Both the position numbers and the translations under genes were made by a program. From contig JAFGTR010000042.1 in assembly GCA_016934055.1 (NCBI GenBank), forward strand, positions 34,456-98,455: a stretch of DNA of 64,000 bases. Reading direction: 5' to 3'. This stretch comes from Bacteroidales bacterium (lineage in GTDB: Bacteria > Bacteroidota > Bacteroidia > Bacteroidales > UBA10428). Within the stretch, counting starts at the first letter, position 1; every line of letters starts with the position of its first letter. The notes under the pieces are model-generated. The model was not told the DNA's origin. It made no database searches and was given only the letters and a program-made list of their open reading frames with translations. This document shows, in pieces, positions 44,473-53,836 of this stretch.

Positions 44473-46560
44473 ATGCGTTATGTTATGTTAAGGGCAATTA
44501 TAGTTATTGTTATCTCATATTTCCTTTTATATAAAGGCCATTCACAAAATCCGCTGCCGGATCCTTCCGAAACCATCCGGTCAATTATAGAATCAATGGA
44601 AGAGTATGAAAGACTGCCTGAAGACTTCTCCGGTATTCTTGACAACCTTGACTATTACAGGGAAAACCCTCTTAATCTAAACCAGGCCGGCCGGGAAGAA
44701 CTTGAAAGATTCATATTTCTCACCGAGTTCCAGGTACAGAGTCTTCTTGACTACCGTAAAGATCACGGACCATTCCTGAGTCTGTATGAATTGCAGCTGG
44801 TCGTTGGTTTTGACAGCATCACCATAGCCTACCTTCTGCCATTCGTCAGGACAGGAGAAATAATGGCTGACAACCGATTACATTTAAACAATGTTATCAG
44901 CAGGGGCGTCCATGAAATATTGCTCAAGGAACAAAGAATCATACAAACACCGGAAGGATATAAAGCATTGCCCGGTTCAGTGCCACCGGAAGAGGCCGGC
45001 CCGTATTATCCCGGCACCAGAGACCGGCTGCTGATGAAATACCGTTATCACTATCAGAAGCGTTTGTTTTTAGGCCTCACCATGGAAAAAGATGCCGGAG
45101 AAGAATTTTTTACCGGTTCAAATCCCTGTGGTTTTGATTTTTATTCGGGACACATACAGCTTAATGAGCTGGGACCTGTTAAGTCGATAATCCTTGGCGA
45201 TTACCAGGTAACGACAGGTCAGGGTCTTACATTATGGTCGGGTTCAGCCTTTGGCAAGTCCTCCTTTCCTTCATCACTTTATAAACGGCAGGAATCTCTG
45301 AAAAAATACGGCTCTACCGATGAAAATATGTTCTTCAGGGGCATTGCTGTTTCACTGGCCGTTAAAAACTTCACCCTGCTTGCTTTTTATTCTTCCAAAA
45401 AAGCAGATGCCAATATTACTGATACATTACCATCCGGCATAACCATTTTTTCATCTTTTCAGCAGACCGGTTATCATCGCACGCCTGCAGAGATTTATGA
45501 TGAAAACGCCATATCTGAAACTGCCCTCGGAAGTTCTTTGACATACAGGAACAACTGGTTAAAGATAGGCTCAACAGTAGTAAAATATAACTATAGCGGC
45601 ATAAAACAACCTTCTGATGCGTTGTTCCGGAAATTTGAATTCAGGGGAGACCGGCTGGTGAACGCAGGCCTTGATTACAGCCTGTTTTTCAGAAAAATTC
45701 AGTTTTACGGCGAAATATCATGGGGCAATAACGCCATGGCTACACTCAATGGCATCATATTGAAACCTCATCAGCGCATTCTTTTTTCATTTCTCCAGCG
45801 TTCTTATAACCCGCAGTACCACGCACGATATGCCGGTGCTGTATCAGAAAACTCTGAGCCCTGCAATGAAAATGCCCTCTATCTGGGGACTGTCTTTCAG
45901 CCATTCCGGTTCTGGAAAATAACGGCCTATGCAGATTTCTTCCGTTTTCCCTGGATGACATACAGTCTGCGTCAACCGTCATCAGGCTCTGATATATTTA
46001 TGCAGGCTGATTTTAACCCCTTTAAAACCCTTATGTTTGATCTGCGTTTCAGGTGCAAATCAAAACTAACGAATCTCCCCGATGAGAATGCCATCCTTGC
46101 ACAAACACAAAATCAAAACACCTACACAGCCCGGCTGCATTGTAAAGTCCAGGTCAGTAAAAGTCTTATATTGCGAAGCCGTATTGAGTTTAAGACCATC
46201 CGTGCTGACAGCACAGGCAAAGAAGAAGGCTTATTGCTATACCAGGACCTGGTTTACCGCTTTTCAAGAATACCCTTACAGTTATCAATGCGTTATGCCC
46301 TGTTCCGCACTGATGATTATGCTTCCAGATTATACGCCTATGAAGATGATGTCCTGTATTCATATTCGATTCCGGCACTGTACGATGAAGGGAACCGCAG
46401 TTATGCTGTGGTTCGTTATGAACTGTTGAAAAGCCTCACATTATGGCTTAAATGGAGCAGGACTTGTATTCATGATGTCACAGGCCTGGGATCAGGGCCG
46501 GATGAGATAAAAGGAAATACAAAATCTGAAATAAAATTACAGCTTCGTTGGGTGTTTTAA
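44473..46560 (+). CDS. Secreted helix-hairpin-helix protein with beta-barrel-like C-terminus
   Basis: A 695-residue protein with a signal peptide (IIVIVISYFLLYKGHSQ). Residues about 50-125 are a ComEA-like helix-hairpin-helix region: NPLNLNQAGREELERFIFL and LSLYELQLVVGFDSITIAYL, the type that binds DNA non-specifically. The remaining 550 residues are beta-rich with alternating aromatic and polar residues (YRYHYQKRLFLGLTMEKDAG, ILGDYQVTTGQGLTLWSG). The chain ends in LQLRWVF, an aromatic terminus typical of outer membrane barrels. It may be an outer-membrane protein presenting a DNA-binding domain to the periplasm; that is inference. There is no DNA-uptake gene next to it. Confidence 0.75.
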   Translation: MRYVMLRAIIVIVISYFLLYKGHSQNPLPDPSETIRSIIESMEEYERLPEDFSGILDNLDYYRENPLNLNQAGREELERFIFLTEFQVQSLLDYRKDHGPFLSLYELQLVVGFDSITIAYLLPFVRTGEIMADNRLHLNNVISRGVHEILLKEQRIIQTPEGYKALPGSVPPEEAGPYYPGTRDRLLMKYRYHYQKRLFLGLTMEKDAGEEFFTGSNPCGFDFYSGHIQLNELGPVKSIILGDYQVTTGQGLTLWSGSAFGKSSFPSSLYKRQESLKKYGSTDENMFFRGIAVSLAVKNFTLLAFYSSKKADANITDTLPSGITIFSSFQQTGYHRTPAEIYDENAISETALGSSLTYRNNWLKIGSTVVKYNYSGIKQPSDALFRKFEFRGDRLVNAGLDYSLFFRKIQFYGEISWGNNAMATLNGIILKPHQRILFSFLQRSYNPQYHARYAGAVSENSEPCNENALYLGTVFQPFRFWKITAYADFFRFPWMTYSLRQPSSGSDIFMQADFNPFKTLMFDLRFRCKSKLTNLPDENAILAQTQNQNTYTARLHCKVQVSKSLILRSRIEFKTIRADSTGKEEGLLLYQDLVYRFSRIPLQLSMRYALFRTDDYASRLYAYEDDVLYSYSIPALYDEGNRSYAVVRYELLKSLTLWLKWSRTCIHDVTGLGSGPDEIKGNTKSEIKLQLRWVF

Positions 46561-46811
46561 TTCGTCATCTGACGTTTTTTGTTTACAGTATGGGGAATCT
46601 CAATGACGGCTCCGGTCAGCATAATTCATAACCATTAAAGCGCCAACTTTTAATTCACAAAAATCCCTTGATCCATTATATGACAACATGAGCTCGTCTG
46701 ATTTATTCGGTTATTGGTCGATTTTGCTTTCACAAATACAATGTTAGTGTCAATTTTGCAGTAGAATTGATCATTTTCAATTATTATTTGTTTAATGGTA
46801 AAAGATAAATC

Positions 46812-49298
46812 ATGTTTATGAAAAGAATTGGTATTGCGATATTGTTATTTGCAGGATTGTTCTGTCATAATCTTCAGGCCCAGGAGGGAAGTTTTAATCC
46901 TTCCGGTATGCCAAAGAATGGGACCATTTTTGGGAAAGTGCTGGATGAAAAAACAGATCATACAATTGAATATGCCACAATTGGTCTTTACAGACAAAAA
47001 GATTCTTCACTTATAACAGGTACTATATCTGACAATCATGGAATTTTTGAGCTTAAAGAACTTCCTTATGGCCTGTATTATCTTGAAGTCAATTTTTTGG
47101 GTTATGAAAAATTCCGCCTTAACAAAATACTTGTCAGCCCGCAAAAATCATCAGTGAATGCAGGATTGTTGAAAATCCATCCCTCTGCGGTCGATATTGA
47201 TGCCGTTGAAGTGGTTGCCGAAAGCAACCAGATAGAATATAAGATCGATAAGAAAGTTGTCACCCTTTCTCAGGATATGACCTCAGCAGGCGGCCCCGTA
47301 TCCCAGGCACTTGAAAATACACCATCGGTAGAGGTTGATATTGAAGGAAATGTTACACTCAGGGGAAGTTCAAATTATAAGGTCCTTATTGACGGAAAAC
47401 CAAGTGTGCTTGACGGAAGCGAAGCCTTACAGCAGATACCGGCCAGCTCTGTCCACAGTGTTGAAATTATCACAAACCCTTCGGCCAAATATGATCCGGA
47501 TGGCGCCGCAGGCATTATAAACGTTGTCATGAAGAAACAGAAACAACGTGGATTCAATGGTGTAATAAATGCTTCCATCGGAACACATAACAAATATGAT
47601 ACTGATTTTCTGCTGAATGCCAGACAGGACAAAACAAATTTCTTTCTGGGCGGACGATACAGCGATCGCAGCTTTTACAACGAAGGCACATCTGAAAGAC
47701 AGATATTCCGGGGAGATACCACGTTTTATACCCTGACTGACAGGGATGGAGAATTCAGCCGTGATGGGTTCTCAATAAGGGCAGGAGCTGATTATTACAT
47801 TACTGACAAAAGCACGGTAACACTGCAGGGACGTTTTCGCCAACGCAATTTTGCCAGGATTTTTGATAACACATTCACGGAATACAACAATCTGGAGGAC
47901 ACCATCGTATATTACCTTGAAGATAACAACTCATCTGATAACGAGCATGAATTTGATCTGTCCCTTGACTTCAGAAAAGAATATTCCAGCCCCTTGCATG
48001 AACTGAAAGCCTCTCTGTTCTTTTCACGGGAGGTTGAAAATGAAACCGAGGCCATGAATGAACAGTTTACTGACAGTGACTGGCAACCCCTGTTTCAAAG
48101 TACAGCGCTGAACCGTTCTTTTGAAGAAAGGACAGAAAAGGAATTGCGTGCCCAGATAGATTATGTGCATCCTTTCAATGAAGATACGAAATTTGAGGCC
48201 GGATTTCAGTCCCGCTGGGATATGGACAATGCCGATTACAATTTTGAAGATTTTGACACCGACCGGAATGCATGGATAACAAACAATGAACTCAGCAATA
48301 AACTGGAATATCTCGATGCCATCCAGTCGGTTTATGGGATATATACAGGAAAATTGGGAAAATTCGGTTACCAGGGCGGATTAAGGGTTGAATACGATAA
48401 CCGTTATATCAACCAGATAACACTCGATGAGGAGTACCGGTATGAAAAGTTGCATTTCTTTCCGTCTTTTTATATTACCCGTGAACTTCCCAAAAAAATG
48501 CAATTGCAATTAAGTTACAGCCGGCGTATCGACAGGCCCCGTGAAAGAGACCTGAATCCATTCAAGGACTTCATGGATAACCAGAATATCCGGGTTGGGA
48601 ATCCCTCATTAAGCCCCGAATTCACCAATTCATTTGAATTGAATTACCAGATACCCTTTAAAAAGAATTTTGTTTCATTTGAAACCTTTTACAGGCATAC
48701 CAATAATGTCATCACGAGGTATACCGAATATGATACCATAAATGACATATTCATCCATACAGTTCATAATGCCGACAAAGAATATTCAGCCGGCGGTGAG
48801 ATCATGGCCAATATCAACTTCACCCCCTGGTGGTTATTTACACTCTCAGGGAATCTATTTCACTACACCCTGTCGGGTGAAAACGAAGGCGAATATATTA
48901 CACGTTCAACAACCTCCTGGGGCGGCAATGCCAATATGATCTTCAAATTGAAATGGGATGCGCGTATTCAGCTTATGGGTATGTATCGCGGACCAAGTGT
49001 TACGCTACAGGGTGAACGCAAGGGATTCTTTTTTACCAATCTTGCCGTCCGTAAAGACTTTCTTGACAGAAAGCTGAGTGTAACCCTTAACATGCGCGAC
49101 GTTTTCCAAACCGGAAAATTTTCATTCACATCTGAAGGAAGTGGTTTTTATACTTCACAGGAATTCAGACGTGAATCACCAATCATAATGCTGACATTGT
49201 CATACCGGATCAACAATTACAAACAAAAACGAAACGGGAATGGCAACGGAAACGGAGAAGAAATCCAGGAGATGGATTTTCAGGACGACGGTATGTGA
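46812..49298 (+). CDS. TonB-dependent receptor-like outer membrane protein
   Basis: An 828-residue outer membrane protein. After the signal peptide (IAILLFAGLFCHNLQAQ) comes a carboxypeptidase-regulatory-like domain (GTIFGKVLDEKTDHTIEYAT, residues about 35-115) and a plug domain (EYKIDKKVVTLSQDMTSAGG, VLIDGKPSVLDGS). The barrel follows with paired strands and SYSRRIDRPRERDLNPF. This is the outer-membrane beta-barrel (OMP_b-brl_3) type common in Bacteroidota rather than a SusC. No SusD-like partner is adjacent and the substrate is unknown. The tail ends in an Asn-Gly repeat (NGNGNGNGEE). M1 or M3 could be the start. Confidence 0.85.
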   Translation: MFMKRIGIAILLFAGLFCHNLQAQEGSFNPSGMPKNGTIFGKVLDEKTDHTIEYATIGLYRQKDSSLITGTISDNHGIFELKELPYGLYYLEVNFLGYEKFRLNKILVSPQKSSVNAGLLKIHPSAVDIDAVEVVAESNQIEYKIDKKVVTLSQDMTSAGGPVSQALENTPSVEVDIEGNVTLRGSSNYKVLIDGKPSVLDGSEALQQIPASSVHSVEIITNPSAKYDPDGAAGIINVVMKKQKQRGFNGVINASIGTHNKYDTDFLLNARQDKTNFFLGGRYSDRSFYNEGTSERQIFRGDTTFYTLTDRDGEFSRDGFSIRAGADYYITDKSTVTLQGRFRQRNFARIFDNTFTEYNNLEDTIVYYLEDNNSSDNEHEFDLSLDFRKEYSSPLHELKASLFFSREVENETEAMNEQFTDSDWQPLFQSTALNRSFEERTEKELRAQIDYVHPFNEDTKFEAGFQSRWDMDNADYNFEDFDTDRNAWITNNELSNKLEYLDAIQSVYGIYTGKLGKFGYQGGLRVEYDNRYINQITLDEEYRYEKLHFFPSFYITRELPKKMQLQLSYSRRIDRPRERDLNPFKDFMDNQNIRVGNPSLSPEFTNSFELNYQIPFKKNFVSFETFYRHTNNVITRYTEYDTINDIFIHTVHNADKEYSAGGEIMANINFTPWWLFTLSGNLFHYTLSGENEGEYITRSTTSWGGNANMIFKLKWDARIQLMGMYRGPSVTLQGERKGFFFTNLAVRKDFLDRKLSVTLNMRDVFQTGKFSFTSEGSGFYTSQEFRRESPIIMLTLSYRINNYKQKRNGNGNGNGEEIQEMDFQDDGM

Positions 49299-49756
49299 TG
49301 AATGCGATAATCAATCCCTCAATGCATGAAACATCAGACACCTTTTCTTAGTCGTACAGCCTGCCTGCCGTCAGGCAGGTCTTGCAGTCTCCTGGTCTTT
49401 GATCTATTGTCTTATTTCCTGGTTCCTGACTCTTGGTTCTCAATTCATTTACAATGTACGATGTTCAATTTTCGAAGTTTTTACACCCATACGACATGTT
49501 ATCGGTTGTCTTCCCTCATTCCGAATACACTGCCAGGTCTTAAAGACTCTGGCAGGAATTCCTTCCCCAAAACCCGTCACCCACACAACTTTTCACTCTT
49601 CCCTCGTCCCTTCTTCCCGTCTTTAATCTTTATCTTCAATCTTTGATCTTTAATCTTTGATCTTGGATCTTGGTTCTTGCTTCTTGGTTCTTGCTTCTTG
49701 CTTCCCGATTCATAAATTATCAATACCTTGCAACAGAATAAAAAACTGTCTGCATT
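49299..49756. repeat. 458-bp intergenic region with palindrome and heptamer arrays
   Basis: It holds a CCTGCCTG-CCGT-CAGGCAGG palindrome (49360-49379), a short 7-nt periodic stretch (49405-49446) and an array of about 13 heptamers (49620-49712: TCTTTGA, TCTTGGA, TCTTGGT, TCTTGCT types). No supported gene is present; a short open frame across it is only repeat translation. The promoter of the GH27 gene should lie in the last 50 bp (TACCTTGC at 49729 is a weak -7). Confidence 0.7.
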
Positions 49757-51595
49757 ATGAAAAATACATCCCTCTTTCTTTTCTTATTTTTATTTCTGGC
49801 TAACACAGCAGGACAAAATCCCGGGGCCGGCAAATTCCGGCAAAAAGAATTTCACCGTTGGGCTTTAACACCGCCCATGGGTTGGAACAGCTGGGATTGT
49901 TACGGGCCTACCGTAACCGAATCTGAGGTGAAAGCCAACGCCGATTACATGGCCGAACATCTTAAACCATACGGATGGGAGTATATTGTGGTTGACATAC
50001 GCTGGTATGTAGCCAATGACAAAGCACACGGGTATAATGAAACCAATCCCGACTATTCAATTGATGAATACGGACGGTTCCTGCCGGCGGTAAACCGTTT
50101 TCCTTCATCTGCCGGAGGCAGGGGATTCAAGCCGCTGGCCGATTATATTCATGAAAAAGGACTGAAATTCGGCATCCATATCATGCGCGGAATTCCAAAA
50201 ATAGCTGTTAAAAATGACCTTCCGGTATTTAACAGCATTGCAACAGCTAAGGATATATACAGTGAACGCAATTTATGCGGGTGGCTTGGTGACATGTACA
50301 CTGTTGAAGCCGGGAGGGAAGGCTCACAGGCATATTACAATTCACTGTTCAGCCTTTATGCTTCCTGGGGCGTTGACTTTATAAAAATTGACGACCTGTC
50401 GTCACCTTATCACGCCGACGAAATAGAAATGATTAGGAGTGCCATAGACGGCTGCGGCAGGAAAATAGTGTTAAGCACATCGCCCGGAGAAACACCTGTG
50501 GAATATGCCCTGCATGTGCAACAACATGCCAATATGTGGCGTATTGTGGGAGACTTCTGGGACAACTGGCCACAACTGAAAGAACACTTTGCCGTATGCC
50601 GCCGGTGGTCGCCTTATATCAATCCCGGCGCCTGGCCCGATGCCGATATGTTGCCATTAGGGCATATCGGCATCAGGGCAGAAAGAGGTGACGACCGAAT
50701 GGCCAGGCTTAGCCATGACGAGCAGTACACCTTAATGACATTGTTTGTCATCTTCCGATCTCCGCTTATGTTTGGCGGTGACCTGCCGGGTAATGATGCT
50801 TTCACCCTGTCATTGCTTACCAACAACGCGGTGCTGAATGTCAGCAAATCAAGCACCAACAACCATGAATTGTTCTCTGATAACGATCTGATCGCATGGA
50901 CAGCCGATGACACTGAAACCGGCGATAAATTTCTGGCCCTTTTCAACGCTGTTGACAGGGTTGAAATCAGCCCGGAAAAAGCATTGTGGTCGAGCGGCCT
51001 GATAACCAGGCAAACCCCTGGGCAGCAGGTAATTTGCGATGTGGATATCACCGGGGCTGAGAAGCTTTACCTTGCCGTGGATAATGGCGGAGACAATATT
51101 GACTGGGACCATGCTGACTGGATAGAGCCTGTACTGATCAGCGAAACAGATACTCTGCTGCTGACCTCCCTGCCCTGGAAAAAGGCTACGGCCGGATGGG
51201 GAGAAGTCAGGGTGAACAAAAGTGTATCAGGTGCTGACCTTATCGTCAATAATCAAAAACGGGAAAATGGCATAGGCACTCATTCCAACTCAATCATCGA
51301 ATTCGATATCCCACAGGACTACAAAAAATTCAAAGCAACAGCCGGACTTGACAATGCCTGCATAATACAAAACACGGGAGCCACCGTTGAATTCCTGGTG
51401 TTTACCCGGGATCCGGCAGGACCTGTACCTCCCGACTCAGCAAGGATTACTGTAAACTGGGAACAGCTCGGGATGGAAGGTGAATACAGGATTAAAGAAT
51501 TATGGACAGGAAAAGACCTCGGCCTGTTCAGTGATTCCTTCTCAATAGATTTAAGGCGCCATGCATCGGGATTGTACAGAATGTCGAAAGAGTAA
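49757..51595 (+). CDS. Secreted GH27 alpha-galactosidase-type glycosidase with NPCBM-like domain
   Basis: A 612-residue secreted enzyme (signal SLFLFLFLFLANTAGQ). The GH27 barrel begins TPPMGWNSWDCYGPTVTES, the family signature. The nucleophile Asp lies in VDFIKIDDLS and the acid/base Asp in WRIVGDFWDNWPQL. Family members cleave alpha-galactose or beta-L-arabinopyranose residues. IDD instead of the more usual YDN/YDD leaves the exact sugar open. About residues 470-575 form an NPCBM-like beta domain (LPWKKATAGWGEVRVNKSVS, GIGTHSNSIIEFDIP). There is no T9SS sorting domain, so it is probably released to the periplasm or exported by a general route. Upstream spacer of 458 bp carries repeats. Confidence 0.88.
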   Translation: MKNTSLFLFLFLFLANTAGQNPGAGKFRQKEFHRWALTPPMGWNSWDCYGPTVTESEVKANADYMAEHLKPYGWEYIVVDIRWYVANDKAHGYNETNPDYSIDEYGRFLPAVNRFPSSAGGRGFKPLADYIHEKGLKFGIHIMRGIPKIAVKNDLPVFNSIATAKDIYSERNLCGWLGDMYTVEAGREGSQAYYNSLFSLYASWGVDFIKIDDLSSPYHADEIEMIRSAIDGCGRKIVLSTSPGETPVEYALHVQQHANMWRIVGDFWDNWPQLKEHFAVCRRWSPYINPGAWPDADMLPLGHIGIRAERGDDRMARLSHDEQYTLMTLFVIFRSPLMFGGDLPGNDAFTLSLLTNNAVLNVSKSSTNNHELFSDNDLIAWTADDTETGDKFLALFNAVDRVEISPEKALWSSGLITRQTPGQQVICDVDITGAEKLYLAVDNGGDNIDWDHADWIEPVLISETDTLLLTSLPWKKATAGWGEVRVNKSVSGADLIVNNQKRENGIGTHSNSIIEFDIPQDYKKFKATAGLDNACIIQNTGATVEFLVFTRDPAGPVPPDSARITVNWEQLGMEGEYRIKELWTGKDLGLFSDSFSIDLRRHASGLYRMSKE

Positions 51596-51631
51596 GATTA
51601 CAACCCCTCACCTGGCGAACACTATCTGTTG

Positions 51632-51671
51632 CCCCTGGCCTGCCTGATGGTATTCAGGCTTTGGCCAGGGG
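51632..51671. repeat. CCCCTGGCC hairpin repeat, possible bidirectional terminator
   Basis: CCCCTGGCC (51632-51640) pairs with GGCCAGGGG (51663-51671). A CCTGCCTGA/TCAGGC pair is nested inside the loop. Flanks ATCTGTTG and ATAAAAGG match the hairpin at 6337-6356. It lies between convergent genes. Confidence 0.6.
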
Positions 51672-51692
51672 AATAAAAGGCTTTTTCTTTCT

Positions 51693-53648
51693 CTATCGTA
51701 CTATAATCTTTATCTTATCTCTGTAATCCCCGCACCTCACAACACACAGATATGTTCCGCTTTTAATCCTCTCCCTTCCGGTGCCCGTCAGCTGCCATTC
51801 ATGGGTATGCTGCCCGGCATTGAGACTGGCATCCATCAGGTTCATGATAAACCGTCCGTTCAGATCATACAGGGCAAGGGTGGTTTTACCCGGCTCAGGC
51901 AGGGTAAAGGTGATTGTTGCATTGTTCACAACCGGGTTAGGATAAACGGTAAGCTTAGTCTCTGTTAAGGTGTGATCATCATTAACAGGTGTTGAAGAAC
52001 CTGTTGCAGCCGTGTAGAATTTGATTCCCGGCAAGCGGCTTCCGTCATACAGCGAGTTGCTCTCATTTTCACACACATTCAGGGCAAAACTGAAATCCCC
52101 GTAATTATGATAGGTTTTAACAAGCAATGTATTTTCACCTTGTTTTACTGTAACCACGGGTTTCGACTTTACAAGGTCCCCGTCACCATAACTTGTCGTC
52201 CCAGTGTATGAAAACACCTCTTCACCATTAAGATACACAACAATACTCTCATCATAACCCAGCCATAACTGGGCCTGCTCCTCCTGTAATGCCGAGAAAC
52301 AGGCAAAGGCATAGGTAACAACACCTGACGGATCACCATAAAAACTTAAGAGGTCAATACGGTCATCGAAAAAATAAACAGGTTGTGACCACCTGTTTTT
52401 GCCGGCTTCGGGTATGAGACCTGCTTCCCCGGCTATGTATTCTTTTGTAATATCACTTCCCGCAAAGGCTTCTGAAAGTATCCACGTACGGTTGCTCCGG
52501 CCAAATTCCCCATGGTTGGAAGTGTTCTTTTTTACTTTCTTTTTGGTGGCGTCTATTGATGCTCCGGCAATTTCTATCTTTTCAGCATCATTGGTGCCCA
52601 GTCCCATTTTTTCTCCAAGGGCGATATGATCAATATCATCGGGATTCAGACAGACCAGTTTTGTACATACATGATCAACAGCTATGGGGTCAGCACCTGC
52701 AAGGATGGTGTTAAACCTCACCTGGTTAGACCCGTTATAGGTTTTATATGACTCAAGTGTCATAATGGCATCAACTACGACAAGGTCAATATCAGCCATA
52801 ATGCAAAAATCCACAATTTCTTCTTCTGTCCAGCGCCTGTGGTCGACATCATGCTTCAGTCCGCTGTAATATTGTGTACCTTTCATTTTGTTATAGCCAT
52901 AATATACACCCGGAGCGGTGCCAATCTGGTTTTTCAAGGCACATGTAATGCCGGTGTCATGTATTTTCAATACCGGAATGCTGATGTATACATCGGCTTC
53001 AAGTTGTTCATTATGCACATAGTAACTGCCATTGTGCGGAGCTGCGGTGGCATTATCCAGTGTAAATTCCACAAGATCGGTATAAGATTGATTCAGGTTC
53101 AGAAACCTGAAATTTATACCTGCAAGATAAGGATCGGTAAGCAGAGGGGTATACCCCGAATTCTCCCATACACTGCCGGCCTTTGACGGATCATCATTGG
53201 TCCTGGCCGTACCCTCTGCTATCACTATCTCCACATCGCCTTCAGTATGATCATGAACGATTTTCACAACGGCCTTCACCACCCTTACATCGGTGTTTTC
53301 TCCCTCTCCCGAGGGACTGTCGCCGCCAACCAGGTTGACCTTCAGCATAACTTTGTCCCCCTTTGTGATGATCCAGTCGAGCCCGCCCTGCAGTTCAAGC
53401 GCCTTTCTCACCATGGCTTCTATCTGATCATAACCCGGATCAACTGTTCTGGCGACTTTGGTTGCCAGTTCTTCATAGTCCGAAGGCACTATGGCCACCT
53501 TTGTTGTAGCCCCTGATACCACGTCAAATTCTGATTCATACCGGAAAGTCCCGGTTTCAGCAGCATATTGATCCGATGTTGCCAAATCCCAGCAAACAGC
53601 AATAAGAGCCATTCCACCGAGCAAAATCCATCCCCACGTCTTTTTCAT
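51693..53648 (-). CDS. Secreted DUF362 protein with T9SS sorting domain
   Basis: A 651-residue exported protein. An N-terminal hydrophobic segment (GWILLGGMALIAVCWDLA) is followed by a DUF362 domain (about residues 40-390). Features are MLKVNLVGGDSPSGEGENTD, VEIVIAEGTARTNDD, and VLKIHDTGITCALKNQIG. DUF362 proteins are usually cytoplasmic or carry ferredoxin domains; here no CxxC cluster motifs are present. About residues 400-540 resemble a jelly-roll module (SIVVYLNGEEVFSYTG). The last 90 residues are a type IX sorting domain (LTVYPNPVVNNATITFTLP). Function is unknown; secretion suggests it acts at the cell surface or outside. It is monocistronic. Confidence 0.82.
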   Translation of the reverse strand: MKKTWGWILLGGMALIAVCWDLATSDQYAAETGTFRYESEFDVVSGATTKVAIVPSDYEELATKVARTVDPGYDQIEAMVRKALELQGGLDWIITKGDKVMLKVNLVGGDSPSGEGENTDVRVVKAVVKIVHDHTEGDVEIVIAEGTARTNDDPSKAGSVWENSGYTPLLTDPYLAGINFRFLNLNQSYTDLVEFTLDNATAAPHNGSYYVHNEQLEADVYISIPVLKIHDTGITCALKNQIGTAPGVYYGYNKMKGTQYYSGLKHDVDHRRWTEEEIVDFCIMADIDLVVVDAIMTLESYKTYNGSNQVRFNTILAGADPIAVDHVCTKLVCLNPDDIDHIALGEKMGLGTNDAEKIEIAGASIDATKKKVKKNTSNHGEFGRSNRTWILSEAFAGSDITKEYIAGEAGLIPEAGKNRWSQPVYFFDDRIDLLSFYGDPSGVVTYAFACFSALQEEQAQLWLGYDESIVVYLNGEEVFSYTGTTSYGDGDLVKSKPVVTVKQGENTLLVKTYHNYGDFSFALNVCENESNSLYDGSRLPGIKFYTAATGSSTPVNDDHTLTETKLTVYPNPVVNNATITFTLPEPGKTTLALYDLNGRFIMNLMDASLNAGQHTHEWQLTGTGRERIKSGTYLCVVRCGDYRDKIKIIVR

Positions 53649-53684
53649 ATTCCTGTTTCAAATTGTTAAACCATAAAAAATTCA

Positions 53685-53777
53685 GCCACCAAAGCGCAAA
53701 GGCACCAAATTATGCATTAAATACTGTTTTGTATTAACCGTAAAACAAATTTATTTGTGTTTTGGTGTATTAGTGGC
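53685..53777. repeat. Imperfect inverted repeat (GCCACC...GTGGC)
   Basis: The left arm starts GCCACCAAAGCGCAAAGGCA and the right arm ends TTTTGGTGTATTAGTGGC, pairing imperfectly over about 25 bp. It resembles short intergenic repeats common in Bacteroidota. A similar right arm, TTTGGTGT...TTTGTGGC, occurs at 58478-58513 with a palindrome inside. Confidence 0.5.
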
Positions 53778-53836
53778 AAAAATATACCTTATTATCTTGT
53801 GATAAAATTAAGGTTGTCTTTTTATACGTCGCAAAA

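Noticed and set aside
49326..49646. A 106-codon + strand open frame
   Set aside because: It crosses a REP-like palindrome and 7-nt arrays and gives a low-complexity peptide; judged non-coding.
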